From NCBI GenBank assembly GCA_002354095.1, contig DEKX01000013.1, positions 19,995-80,194 of the forward strand: a DNA stretch of 60,200 nt, written 5' to 3'. Position numbers and translations under genes: made by a program. The notes under the pieces are model-generated. The model made no database searches. It was not told the origin of the DNA and saw only the letters and a list, made by a program, of their open reading frames with translations. This document shows positions 1 through 8,093 of the stretch, piece after piece; the first letter of the stretch is position 1; the number at the start of each line of letters is the position of its first letter. Origin of the DNA: Prevotella sp. UBA2711 (lineage in GTDB: Bacteria > Bacteroidota > Bacteroidia > Bacteroidales > Bacteroidaceae).

Positions 1-74
1 TCTTCGAGCACTACGCTCAGGCTGGCAAAAAGGCCAAGTCGGTTACTACCCTTATAAAATATCTTAGGAAATGA
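1..74 (+). CDS. C-terminal end of AbiE-type antitoxin (partial)
   Basis: An open frame enters from the left edge and ends with TGA at 72-74. The visible tail is about 23 residues, rich in Lys and Arg. The stop overlaps the ATG of the next gene by 3 bases inside an ATGA, so the two are translationally coupled. In Bacteroidales an AbiEii nucleotidyltransferase toxin usually follows a cognate antitoxin (AbiEi or DUF6088 type), so this tail is inferred to be that antitoxin. The domain itself lies outside the window. Confidence 0.55.
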   Translation, partial: FEHYAQAGKKAKSVTTLIKYLRK

Positions 75-901
75 GTACAAACGAAATATTCAACCAGATG
101 CTGTCTGCCTATGATTTGACGACAGAACAGAAGAAACGCAATGCCACATTCGAGGTCAACCAGCAGATAATCCTGGCAGGACTCTATAATGGCGGATTCT
201 TTAACGAGGCAGCCTTTTATGGCGGCACCTGCTTACGCATATTCCATGGATTGCAACGATTTTCCGAGGATATGGATTTCTCTCTCCTGACACCTAACGA
301 GAGATTTGACTTCACTCAGTACTTCCAACCCATCATTGACCAGTTTGCCCTTGTCGGTCGTGATGTTGAAATCAAAAAGAAGGACAAAAAAAGCTTTGGA
401 AAGGTGGAATCCGCTTTCTTAAAGGACAATACTGATGTGTTTGATGTTACCTTCCAGACCGAGAAATCGATCAAGATCAAAATAGAGGTTGACACCCAAC
501 CGCCTATGAAGTTCAATACTGAGCAGAAGTTGCTCCTGCTGCCAGAGTCGTTCATGACGCGTTGTTTCACCCTGCCGGACCTCTTTGCAGGTAAGATACA
601 CGCTCTGGTCTATCGAGCATGGAAGAACCGTGTAAAGGGTCGTGACTGGTATGACTTCGAGTGGTACGTCCGCCATAACATCCCACTTGACTTCACACAT
701 CTTCATGAGCGAGCGATAGAATTCAATAATGAGGATATCACCAAGGATTCATTCCTTGAAAAGCTGAACGAACGTCTTGCCACGGCAGATATCAATCAGG
801 TAAAGGCAGACGTCCTGCCATTTATCCGCAATCCCAAGGAAATGGGCATCTGGTCAAATGACTATTTCCTGCAACTCGCTCAAATGATCAGATTTGAATG
901 A
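71..901 (+). CDS. AbiEii/AbiGii-family nucleotidyltransferase toxin
   Basis: A 276-residue protein of the nucleotidyltransferase superfamily, related to the toxin of type IV AbiE systems. The hallmark is near residues 50-72: a GGT followed by an Arg (GGTCLRIF), then SEDMDFSL, which supplies the metal-binding Asp pair. A Lys and Asp-rich segment, GKIHALVYRAWKNRVKGRD, around residue 175-195 is also typical. AbiE toxins are thought to transfer nucleotides to RNA such as tRNA acceptor ends and to act in phage abortive infection. It starts inside the stop of the upstream gene, consistent with a toxin-antitoxin pair. The family call is firm; the phage-defence role is inference. Confidence 0.85.
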   Translation: MSTNEIFNQMLSAYDLTTEQKKRNATFEVNQQIILAGLYNGGFFNEAAFYGGTCLRIFHGLQRFSEDMDFSLLTPNERFDFTQYFQPIIDQFALVGRDVEIKKKDKKSFGKVESAFLKDNTDVFDVTFQTEKSIKIKIEVDTQPPMKFNTEQKLLLLPESFMTRCFTLPDLFAGKIHALVYRAWKNRVKGRDWYDFEWYVRHNIPLDFTHLHERAIEFNNEDITKDSFLEKLNERLATADINQVKADVLPFIRNPKEMGIWSNDYFLQLAQMIRFE

Positions 902-1052
902 AAAGTAAAATGACATTGGATAATAATTGCCGTCAAAGGTAGCCGTAGAACAGGTACTGTCCCCACTGTTTATCTTCATATTATTTTAGCATTGGAATGG
1001 TTGTTGAATAGTAATGTTAAATAGTATTAGCCTGCATGGGAGAAAATAGCCC

Positions 1053-1132
1053 AGGGAAATTTTTCCCTCGGGTCTTACAGAGACCCTAACAACCAACTTC
1101 GCCCACAAACACAGTGGGACAGTCCCACTGTG
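1053..1132. repeat. Three consecutive perfect inverted repeats
   Basis: Hairpin 1 is AGGGAAA/TTTCCCT (1053-1068, 2-base loop). Hairpin 2 is GGGTCT/AGACCC (1070-1086, 5-base loop). Hairpin 3 is an 11-bp perfect dyad CACAGTGGGAC/GTCCCACTGTG around one base (1110-1132). A partial direct repeat of ACTGTGCGC follows it. The cluster could be a structured RNA, a terminator group for the AbiE transcript, or the remains of a mobile element. Confidence 0.6.
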
Positions 1133-1200
1133 CGCACTGTGCGCCTGAAGAACTGGCTCCCTACGTGGTGCGGGCATGGACGATGATGTAAAGAAGAATA

Positions 1201-1229
1201 AGAGCCGAAAGTTTTGCGCTTTCGGCTCT
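1201..1229 (-). terminator. Terminator of the kinase-permease-SDR operon
   Basis: An 11-bp perfect stem AGAGCCGAAAG/CTTTCGGCTCT with a 7-base loop lies 17 bp past the SDR stop codon. On the minus strand it is followed by a pyrimidine-rich stretch with several T runs. Confidence 0.8.
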
Positions 1230-1245
1230 CATGTAGTAGATGTAT

Positions 1246-2001
1246 TTATTTCCTTACAATGACACTGCCACTGGCTTGATGGGTAGCCAGGATAAGTACC
1301 TCGGCTATCTGGACGTGAGCAGGGGCATTGGCTGCATAGACGGCTACATCGGCTATGTCGTCGCCTGTCAGAGGCTTGATGCCTTTATAGAGATTGGATG
1401 CACGCTCGGTATCGCCACGGAAACGGATGTTGCTGAAATTGGTTTCTACCAAACCGGGTTTCAGATTGGTAACACGAACAGCTGTGTCGGCTACGTCGAT
1501 GCGCAAGCCGTCGGTCAGTGCCTTGACAGCTGCTTTGGTGGCACAATAGACGTTGCCGCCAGCATACGCTGCATCGCCAGCCACGGAACCTATATTAATA
1601 ATGTGGCCGCTGTTGCGCTCAACCATACCAGGAACAATAAGACGCGTCATGGTGAGCAGTCCCTTGATGTTGGTGTCAATCATGGTTTCCCACTCGTCAG
1701 GATTGCCTTGGTATTCGGGTTCCAAACCCAGTGCCAAGCCTGCATTATTGACCAGCACATCAATTGCCTGCCATTCCTCAGGCAGTTGGCTGATAGCCTG
1801 CTTTGCCTGTTCGCGTTGGCGCACGTCGAAGACTAAGGTGATGACTTCTGCGCCCTTATCGGATAATTCTTTCTGGATTTCAGAAAGTTTCTGTTCGTTG
1901 CGTCCTGTGAGAATCAGTTTGTCGCCATTGTCGGCAAATTTTCGTGCACATCCCAGTCCTATGCCGCTGGTTGCACCGGTTATTAAAACAATTTTATTCA
2001 T
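1246..2001 (-). CDS. SDR-family oxidoreductase, YdfG-like
   Basis: A classical short-chain dehydrogenase of 251 residues. The nucleotide-binding motif TGATSGIG is at 8-15, NNAG at 85-88, and the catalytic Ser, Tyr and Lys at about 139, 152 and 156 (YCATK). The motifs and the stretch PGMVERNSGHIINIG resemble NADP-dependent 3-hydroxy acid dehydrogenase YdfG, which oxidises L-allo-threonine and 3-hydroxy acids. The open frame extends further upstream, but the start at 2001 is chosen because the Rossmann fold begins immediately after it and its ATG overlaps the permease stop as ATGA. It is probably the last gene of the minus-strand operon. The substrate is not visible from sequence. Confidence 0.87.
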   Translation of the reverse strand: MNKIVLITGATSGIGLGCARKFADNGDKLILTGRNEQKLSEIQKELSDKGAEVITLVFDVRQREQAKQAISQLPEEWQAIDVLVNNAGLALGLEPEYQGNPDEWETMIDTNIKGLLTMTRLIVPGMVERNSGHIINIGSVAGDAAYAGGNVYCATKAAVKALTDGLRIDVADTAVRVTNLKPGLVETNFSNIRFRGDTERASNLYKGIKPLTGDDIADVAVYAANAPAHVQIAEVLILATHQASGSVIVRK

Positions 2002-3290
2002 GATTTTATTTCTTGGTTTTCTGTTTGTTGATTGCCCTTCAGTCGGGCGGTCCAGTCTTCGATGAACGAAAGGATAATATAGGTGACAAGACCGAAGATG
2101 ATGCCGTCGGTGATGCTGCCCGTGATGGGCATAAGCAGGATGCAGAGGAAGGCGGGCAGCGTCTCTTTGGGTCGTGAGATGCTGATGTGGCGTATCGAAC
2201 CGAAGAGATAGAAACCTGCCATCACCATGATGGGTGCAGTGGCAGCGGAGGGGATGGCAAGAAAGAGTGGGGCAAAAAACAGACTCAGCATAAAGCATAA
2301 TGCTACGACGAGGGCAGTGAGTCCGGTGCGTCCGCCTTCGGCTACACCTGTGGCGCTCTCTACGTACGAGGTCACCGTGCTACAGCCCAGACAGGCACCG
2401 GTAACGGTACCGATGGCATCGCTGAGCATGATGCGCTGCATGTGGGGAATACGTCCGTTCTTACGGATGCCGCCCGTGGTTGCCATCACACCGACAATGG
2501 TTCCAAGGCTGTCGAAGACATCGAAGAAAAGCATGGTGAGCACACAGACCCAGAGATCGGGCGACAGGAGGTCAGCCCATGAGAATTGGCAGAAAAGCGG
2601 TGCGGGCGATTCAGGCAGTGAGAAGAGGGTGTCGGGCAATTGGGTGACGCCCATGGGAATGCCCACCAATGTAACGATGACGATGCTGAGCAACAGTCCG
2701 CCCTTCAAATGTATAATGGTGAACATACCCGTGAGGATGATGCCCAGTATGAAGAGTAGGGAGGAGGGACTGGTGATGGTTTCGATGTGGTTGAAGATGG
2801 TGCCCGAAGCCAGCAGTCCGCTATTCTTCATACCTATCATGGCGATGAAGAAACCGATGCCGGCAGCGATGGCATATTTGAGCGAGAGGGGAACCATTTC
2901 GAAAATAATCTGGCGCATGTTGCTGACGCAGAGCAGTATGAAGAGCACACCTTCTAAGAGTACGGCAGTAAGGGCGAACTGCCACGAGTACCCCATCGAG
3001 ATACAGACGGTTTCGATGAAGAACACGTTGAGCGACAAACCCGGAGCTTGACCGAATGGCTTGCGGGCAAGAAAAGCCATCAGCAGGGTGCCGACGATGG
3101 TGGCAAGGGCAGTGGCGGTGAACACCGTATGGGTGGGGAAACCGTACTGCGCCATGGGCTCGAACATGGCAGGCAGCAGCGCCAGAATGTATGACATGGT
3201 GGCGAAGGTGGTAAGACCTGCCAGCACTTCCGTCTTGAGGTTGTCGCGAAGTGGCGAGAAGCCTACGAGGGAGAGAAGTTTCGTCTTCAT
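1998..3290 (-). CDS. NCS2-family purine permease (AzgA/PbuG type)
   Basis: A 430-residue inner-membrane protein with about 12-14 hydrophobic segments, matching adenine/guanine/hypoxanthine permeases of the AzgA branch of NCS2. The N-terminal block LAGLTTFATMSYILALLP and the substrate-motif region QAPGLSLNVFF (usually APGMGLNAFF) are recognisable, as is the second conserved block FDSLGTIVG. It should import purine bases by proton symport. The substitutions in the APG motif may alter specificity. It lies 15 bp downstream of the sensor kinase and overlaps the SDR gene by 4 bp. Confidence 0.88.
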   Translation of the reverse strand: MKTKLLSLVGFSPLRDNLKTEVLAGLTTFATMSYILALLPAMFEPMAQYGFPTHTVFTATALATIVGTLLMAFLARKPFGQAPGLSLNVFFIETVCISMGYSWQFALTAVLLEGVLFILLCVSNMRQIIFEMVPLSLKYAIAAGIGFFIAMIGMKNSGLLASGTIFNHIETITSPSSLLFILGIILTGMFTIIHLKGGLLLSIVIVTLVGIPMGVTQLPDTLFSLPESPAPLFCQFSWADLLSPDLWVCVLTMLFFDVFDSLGTIVGVMATTGGIRKNGRIPHMQRIMLSDAIGTVTGACLGCSTVTSYVESATGVAEGGRTGLTALVVALCFMLSLFFAPLFLAIPSAATAPIMVMAGFYLFGSIRHISISRPKETLPAFLCILLMPITGSITDGIIFGLVTYIILSFIEDWTARLKGNQQTENQEIKS

Positions 3291-3305
3291 ATTTTCGATG
3301 TATAA

Positions 3306-5252
3306 TTAGGATTCAAAAGATGCGGGGATGATGAAGTCGAATTTCGAACCGCCGGTATAATTGGGGTCGAGATTCAGCGTGCCACCCAAGCGTTCGGCTA
3401 TCATGCGGGCAACGGAAAGACCGAGACCCGTGCCTTGGGCAAAGCTGTCGAGCTTGGCAAAACGCTCGAAGATGAAGTCGCGCTTATCGGCAGGGATACC
3501 AGGTCCCGTATCGGCTACCGAGAAGTGTAGTTGATCGGCTTCCTGGGTCAGCGAGAGGGTGATGCTGCCAAGATGGGTAAACTTGGCGGCATTGCTGAGC
3601 AGACGGCTGAGAACCGCCTGTATGAGATGCTGATGATTGTTGACTTCCAGCGTGTCGGGTACCTGACAATGGGCTTCGAGCGATACCTCGGGGGCTATGT
3701 CCTGACGTACTTCATCCAGTGCCTGCGAAACGATGAGGGCAGGACTGCATTTCTTGGCAGGGGGCAGGTCGGAACTGCTCTCAAGGTCGGAAATGAGGAT
3801 GAGGTCGTCGATGATGGTCGTGAGATGGTGGGTGCCTTCCTGAATATGCAGACTGACATCGAGGCGTTCCTCGTCGGAGAGTTCGAGGTCGGGCATAGCG
3901 AGCACTTGTGTGAAACCGCTGATGTGATTCAGTGGCGTGCGTATTTCGTGCGTCATGCTCTGTATGAAGGCAGTCTTGGCTTTGGAGGCTGCTTCGGCAC
4001 GGTCGCGCTCAACGGCAAGCTGCTTATTCTGTGCTACCACCAAGTTGCGTTCGCGCTGCAACTGCTGGTTCTTGATTTCCAGCTGGCGGCTCCAACGGCT
4101 GTTGTAAACCAGGAAAACGAGAATAGCGCAGATACCCATAATCATGGCAATGCTGCCCGTGGTGAAGCGTGAACGCTGTTCGAGTTGTTGGTTGGCTGCC
4201 TGCAGTTCGCTGACGGCATACTGCCTGTTCAGATGGTTCAGGCGGTCGCGTTGGTCGATGACGGAGAGCGAATCTTTCAGTGAGTCGAGCTGTTGATGTG
4301 TCTTCAGCGCGTCCTCGAAGCGGCCAGCCATTTCCAAAGCTGCCGTACGTTCCTCCAGTACGGCAGTCTTGTTGCTGGTGTCGTCGCTCTGCTTACCCAT
4401 CTCCACCAGGTGTTCGCTATAGGCGAGGGCATCGGCAGTGTGATGCTGTGCTCTGGCTAACTGACTGCGCAGTAATTCTATGGAGATGAGGTTCATGGGC
4501 AGATTGCCGTCGAGTACTTCGTAGTAGGCAGCCGAATCGATAGCAGCCTGTGCTTGCTTGTATTTACCGACGGCGAGCATGTATTCGGCAACCGTTGAGT
4601 GGTAAAAGAAATGCAGATTGGCATTGACATCTACATCCTCATCGCTCAGATTGATGGGGAAATCTTTCAAACTGGTGCGCCATTCTGTCAGTGTGCTGTC
4701 AACGCTCTTGTAGCGGTTCATGCATTCCAGTTCCACACACAGGTCACGATAGTTATATTGCAGTTCGGTTGACAACAAGTCTTTAGGCACGTAGTCAATG
4801 GATTTCCGAAGGTGCTGGGCTGCTTCCTCGTGTTTATCGGCATGGGCATAACCCACACCTAAAATCCTGTAAGCCAGAAACATTCCGAATTTCTCGTTAT
4901 TCCGTTTGGCTTCCTCCTGCATGCGGGTAGCTTCGGCGGTGGCTTTTTCAAACTGATTGCTCCATATATAGGTTTGAGCCAGTATAGACCATATCTGATA
5001 ATAACGGTTGCGCTCACCATGCTGGCGACATGTTTCCAAGTACTGGGGAACATAATGCTCAAGAGAGTCGAGCTGGTCATCATTATAAAATCCCATAGCC
5101 TTCTGATGGAGTTTATAGCAGGAATCGTTCCAATCGATGGACTTAGCTGCTGAACTGGACTTCCCACCCGTACCTTGTTGGCAGGAGAAAAGCCAGATGC
5201 ATGAAAGTGCTATCAGGAGCACATGGGTGAAGTATCTGTGCTGTAGTAACAT
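3306..5252 (-). CDS. TPR-containing lipoprotein sensor histidine kinase
   Basis: A 648-residue sensor kinase. An N-terminal signal with lipobox ending WLFSC (Cys24) is followed by helical TPR-like repeats (about 45-335), one membrane span (about 361-384) and a coiled coil (385-425). A HisKA domain follows with phospho-acceptor His435 in THEIRTP, then a HATPase domain with N554, DTGPGIP (581-587) and GTGLGLS (607-613). There is no receiver domain and no response regulator nearby. The topology places the TPR part outside the cytoplasm. It is first in an operon with the purine permease and SDR, so it may sense an envelope or nutrient state linked to them; that is inference. Confidence 0.88.
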   Translation of the reverse strand: MLLQHRYFTHVLLIALSCIWLFSCQQGTGGKSSSAAKSIDWNDSCYKLHQKAMGFYNDDQLDSLEHYVPQYLETCRQHGERNRYYQIWSILAQTYIWSNQFEKATAEATRMQEEAKRNNEKFGMFLAYRILGVGYAHADKHEEAAQHLRKSIDYVPKDLLSTELQYNYRDLCVELECMNRYKSVDSTLTEWRTSLKDFPINLSDEDVDVNANLHFFYHSTVAEYMLAVGKYKQAQAAIDSAAYYEVLDGNLPMNLISIELLRSQLARAQHHTADALAYSEHLVEMGKQSDDTSNKTAVLEERTAALEMAGRFEDALKTHQQLDSLKDSLSVIDQRDRLNHLNRQYAVSELQAANQQLEQRSRFTTGSIAMIMGICAILVFLVYNSRWSRQLEIKNQQLQRERNLVVAQNKQLAVERDRAEAASKAKTAFIQSMTHEIRTPLNHISGFTQVLAMPDLELSDEERLDVSLHIQEGTHHLTTIIDDLILISDLESSSDLPPAKKCSPALIVSQALDEVRQDIAPEVSLEAHCQVPDTLEVNNHQHLIQAVLSRLLSNAAKFTHLGSITLSLTQEADQLHFSVADTGPGIPADKRDFIFERFAKLDSFAQGTGLGLSVARMIAERLGGTLNLDPNYTGGSKFDFIIPASFES

Positions 5253-5304
5253 TTATTGAGCGATTTTAGTTCCTAATATACATTAATGATTGATTGTTTC
5301 GATG

Positions 5305-5312
5305 CAAATTTA
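5305..5312 (-). promoter_or_regulatory. Candidate -7 box of the sensor kinase operon
   Basis: TAAATTTG on the minus strand matches TAnnTTTG, 53 bp before the kinase ATG. No clear -33 TTG is found at the usual spacing, so this is a moderate call. Confidence 0.45.
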
Positions 5313-5387
5313 CAAAGAAATATTCGAAAACACTCACTAAAAAGCTGTTTTTTTTGCGATAAATGGCAAGAAATGTATTTTTATTCG

Positions 5388-5395
5388 TAATTTTG
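5388..5395 (+). promoter_or_regulatory. Candidate -7 box of the RluA gene
   Basis: TAATTTTG fits TAnnTTTG and lies inside the upstream extension of the frame. This argues that translation starts at 5405, not 5363. Transcription would begin near 5402, so the message would be nearly leaderless. Confidence 0.5.
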
Positions 5396-5404
5396 CAAAC
5401 TGTT

Positions 5405-6298
5405 ATGAGATATAATCCATATAATCAACAAGGCGAGTACGACCACTTGGTGGTGACGAAGGAACAGCCACTGCTGGAGTTCCTGTTGGAAAATGTGAAG
5501 CAGAGTCGCAATAAAATCAAACAGACTTTGCAGGGTAGGGGTATCCGCGTGAATGGCAAGACGGTGAGCCAGTTTGACTTCCCCTTGAAGCCGGGCATGA
5601 AGGTGGCTGTCAGTAAGACAAAACGCAATCAGACGCAGTTCAAAAGCCGTTGGCTGAAGATAGTGTACGAAGACCGCTGGCTGATTGTGATAGAGAAGCA
5701 GACTGGTATCCTGTCGATGGCAGCTGGTCATTCGTCGCTGAACGTGAAAACCGTGCTGGATGATTATTTCAAAAAGTCGCATCAGAAATGTACGGCCCAT
5801 GTGGTGCACCGTCTGGACAGGGATACTTCAGGACTGATGGTGTATGCCAAAGATGTGGATACTGAGCAGACACTGGAACATTACTGGCACGATATTGTCT
5901 ATGATCGCCGATACGTGGCGGTGCTGAGTGGTGAGATGGAACAGAACGAGGGTACCATAGCCAACTGGCTCAAAGACAACAAGGCCTACGTGACCTATTC
6001 GTCGCCGGTGGATAATGGCGGAAAGTATGCTGTGACCCATTTCCATGTGCTCCATCGTACGACCGACCATTCGCTGGTAGAGTTCAAACTCGAGACTGGG
6101 CGCAAGAATCAGATTCGTGTGCATGCTGCCGATATGGGGCATCCCGTTTGTGGCGATGTGAAGTATGGGGATGGTAACGACCCGTTGCACCGTCTGTGTC
6201 TGCATGCCTTCCTGTTGTGTATGGAACACCCCGTAACCCATGAGCGCATGGAGTTTGAAACTCCTATACCCGTAGCATTCCGACAAATATTTAAATAA
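5405..6298 (+). CDS. RluA-family 23S rRNA/tRNA pseudouridine synthase
   Basis: A protein of 297 residues from the chosen start. An S4-like RNA-binding domain (about 20-80, with GRGIRVNGK) precedes the catalytic domain. The catalytic Asp lies in HRLDRDTSGL, and the C-terminal motif GRKNQIRVHAADMGHP is also characteristic. It isomerises specific uridines in structured RNA to pseudouridine; which position cannot be read from sequence. The frame is open from 5363, but the extra 14 residues are hydrophobic and contain the promoter box, so 5405 is preferred. A small membrane protein gene follows 6 bp later. Confidence 0.88.
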   Translation: MRYNPYNQQGEYDHLVVTKEQPLLEFLLENVKQSRNKIKQTLQGRGIRVNGKTVSQFDFPLKPGMKVAVSKTKRNQTQFKSRWLKIVYEDRWLIVIEKQTGILSMAAGHSSLNVKTVLDDYFKKSHQKCTAHVVHRLDRDTSGLMVYAKDVDTEQTLEHYWHDIVYDRRYVAVLSGEMEQNEGTIANWLKDNKAYVTYSSPVDNGGKYAVTHFHVLHRTTDHSLVEFKLETGRKNQIRVHAADMGHPVCGDVKYGDGNDPLHRLCLHAFLLCMEHPVTHERMEFETPIPVAFRQIFK

Positions 6299-6304
6299 AC
6301 AACA

Positions 6305-6481
6305 ATGGAGAATTTGACCTATTATGTTGCCCTGTTGCTGATGGTCATCATCGGCATTATTGTTATCAAGAAAGTAGCTGGATGCCTGTTTAAGAGCATC
6401 TTCACGCTGATACTGATAGCACTCATGGTGGCTATATGGTGGTTCTTCCTCAGAGAAGGAGCAACCCCACCGAAACTGTAA
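6305..6481 (+). CDS. Small two-helix membrane protein
   Basis: A 58-residue frame starting 6 bp after the RluA stop and missed by long-ORF cutoffs. It has a hydrophobic helix at about 5-24, a basic link (KKVAGCLFK) and a second helix at about 29-47 that ends in aromatic residues, then a short soluble tail. Its last 32 bp overlap the convergent menA gene. No family is recognised. Tight spacing and coherent membrane topology support it as a real gene. Confidence 0.6.
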   Translation: MENLTYYVALLLMVIIGIIVIKKVAGCLFKSIFTLILIALMVAIWWFFLREGATPPKL

Positions 6482-7367
6482 GGCCGTAGATGAGGATGTT
6501 GCGTGCCGTCTCACCAAGGCACTCGTTCAGTTGTCTGCCTTGGTGAATACGCTTCATCTTCAACCATGTGAACAGGTGAAGCACCAAATAGATGAAGGGC
6601 ATGATGAAAGCCAAGACGTGTTGGTTCATGGCGAAGGTGATGCCCATCAGACAAGCCACGATACCGATAGAGAGATATAGCCATTCGGTGGCATGTTCGC
6701 CTATTTTCACGACCAGTGTATTCTTCCCGTCTCTTCGGTCGTTATCTCGGTCGCGATAGTTATTGACTATCAGCAGTGCGTCAATCACCAGTCCGCACGC
6801 CAAAGAGGCAATGAACACCTCTGTAGTGACGGTGTGTAACTGGATATAATAAGTGATACTGACAGGAACGATACCGAAAAACAAGAGTACGAGCACATCG
6901 CCCAAACCGAGGTAGGAGAGGTGAGTGGTGTATAGGAAACAGAACAGGACACAGAGTGCACCGATAAGAATCATTTCCAGTCCACCATAATAAATAAGGG
7001 GCAGTCCGACAAGACAGGCAATGCATGTGGTAGCTGCAATGGCACGCTTCATGGCATCGGTGCTGACCCATCCCTGGGTACAAGCGCGTAGAGGACCTAA
7101 GCGTGTGGCGGCATCGTCGTTGCCACGGGCATAATCGAAGAAATCGTTGATGAAATTGGCATCAATCTGCATGATGAGTGCAAAGAGCATACAGAGTGCT
7201 GCCGCTGTCCAACTGAACACATCGTCAGCATATAGTTTGGCATCGGTATAGGCCAGTGAGAGACCGATTAGCACAGGTACGGCAGCCCCGGAAAGTGTCT
7301 TGGGACGGGCTGCTAATATCCACGCTTTGAGCGAGTTTTGTTTTACTTCAGTATCTTTCATTGTCAT
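6450..7367 (-). CDS. menA: 1,4-dihydroxy-2-naphthoate polyprenyltransferase
   Basis: A UbiA-superfamily membrane prenyltransferase of about 305 residues with 8-9 hydrophobic segments. The diphosphate-binding motif NFINDFFDYARGND is in the first loop and a second one, NNYRDRDNDRRDGK, is in the fifth. The pattern matches MenA, which attaches the polyprenyl tail to DHNA to make demethylmenaquinone, the anaerobic quinone precursor. The start at 7367 (alternatively 7361) is chosen because the promoter lies just upstream, at 7388-7419; the longer frame would start inside it. The gene is divergent from the HD hydrolase. Confidence 0.9.
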   Translation of the reverse strand: MTMKDTEVKQNSLKAWILAARPKTLSGAAVPVLIGLSLAYTDAKLYADDVFSWTAAALCMLFALIMQIDANFINDFFDYARGNDDAATRLGPLRACTQGWVSTDAMKRAIAATTCIACLVGLPLIYYGGLEMILIGALCVLFCFLYTTHLSYLGLGDVLVLLFFGIVPVSITYYIQLHTVTTEVFIASLACGLVIDALLIVNNYRDRDNDRRDGKNTLVVKIGEHATEWLYLSIGIVACLMGITFAMNQHVLAFIMPFIYLVLHLFTWLKMKRIHQGRQLNECLGETARNILIYGLTVSVGLLLL

Positions 7368-7383
7368 TTTTCTTTTAAAACTT

Positions 7384-7419
7384 CTTGCAAAAGTAAGGAA
7401 TATTGCGTATATTTGCAAA
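7384..7419. promoter_or_regulatory. Overlapping divergent promoters of menA and HD gene
   Basis: Minus strand, for menA: TTTG (7416-7419), 20-bp spacer, TACTTTTG (7388-7395). Plus strand, for the HD gene: CTTG (7384-7387), 20-bp spacer, TATATTTG (7408-7415). Each -7 box abuts the other strand's -33 box. The ends form a perfect 7-bp dyad, TTGCAAA/TTTGCAA. Two polymerases could not occupy the site together. Confidence 0.75.
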
Positions 7420-7437
7420 AAATTTCCGATATTTCTA

Positions 7438-8079
7438 ATGATTAACAACACTGCCAGTCTTGATCTTGTGGAGTTTGTGGAAACACAAATACTGCCACGT
7501 TATGCTGCATTTGACAAAGCGCATAATCTGACGCACGTCACGCAGGTAATACGTCGGTCGATCCATTTAGCCAAACAGACGGGGGCTGATATGAATATGG
7601 TATATGTCATTGCAGCCTACCATGATTTGGGATTAAGTGGGCCACGTGCCATGCACCACATTGCAGGCGGGAAGATACTCATGACGGATGCAAGACTGAA
7701 GCGATGGTTCACGCCCGACCAGCTGAAGATTATGAAGGAAGCCATTGAAGACCATCGGGCAACGGCATCGCATGCGCCACGCAGCATCTATGGTAAAATA
7801 GTGGCTGAGGCTGATCGGGACATGACACCTGAAGTTGTGATACGCCGTACGATACAGTATGGACTGGCTAATTATCCGGAGAAGGATAAGGAGGAACAAT
7901 GGAAACGGTTCTGCCAGCACATGAGCGAGAAATATTCGGTAAACGGGTATATCAAACTGTGGCTTCACGGATCAGAAAACGAACGCAACCTGAATATGTT
8001 GCGTTCGCTAATCGTTCAACCTGCCGAAATGCGCAAGGTTTTTGATAGAATATATCTCGAAGAAACGAAGACTCCTTAG
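7438..8079 (+). CDS. HD-domain phosphohydrolase
   Basis: A 213-residue soluble protein of the HD superfamily. Metal ligands are visible as the early His in HNLTHVTQV, the paired HD in AAYHDLGLSG, a later His in EAIEDHRATA, and Asp in EADRDM. HD proteins hydrolyse phosphate esters of nucleotides or related molecules; the substrate cannot be named here. The start at 7438 follows the TATATTTG promoter at 7408-7415; the longer open frame runs back through the menA start. Confidence 0.8.
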   Translation: MINNTASLDLVEFVETQILPRYAAFDKAHNLTHVTQVIRRSIHLAKQTGADMNMVYVIAAYHDLGLSGPRAMHHIAGGKILMTDARLKRWFTPDQLKIMKEAIEDHRATASHAPRSIYGKIVAEADRDMTPEVVIRRTIQYGLANYPEKDKEEQWKRFCQHMSEKYSVNGYIKLWLHGSENERNLNMLRSLIVQPAEMRKVFDRIYLEETKTP

Positions 8080-8093
8080 GATTCCCAAGCGTT

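Larger units (their letters stand above)
902..1245. other. Gene-free interval with stacked inverted repeats
   Basis: About 340 bases between the AbiE pair and the convergent SDR gene. No credible coding frame is present. It holds three closely spaced inverted repeats (1053-1132) and a terminator hairpin (1201-1229), described separately. Confidence 0.6.

Noticed and set aside
1240..1836. 198-codon plus-strand frame opposite the SDR gene
   Set aside because: It lies antisense to a gene with clear motifs; it has no promoter or coding features and is a mirror of GC-rich codons.
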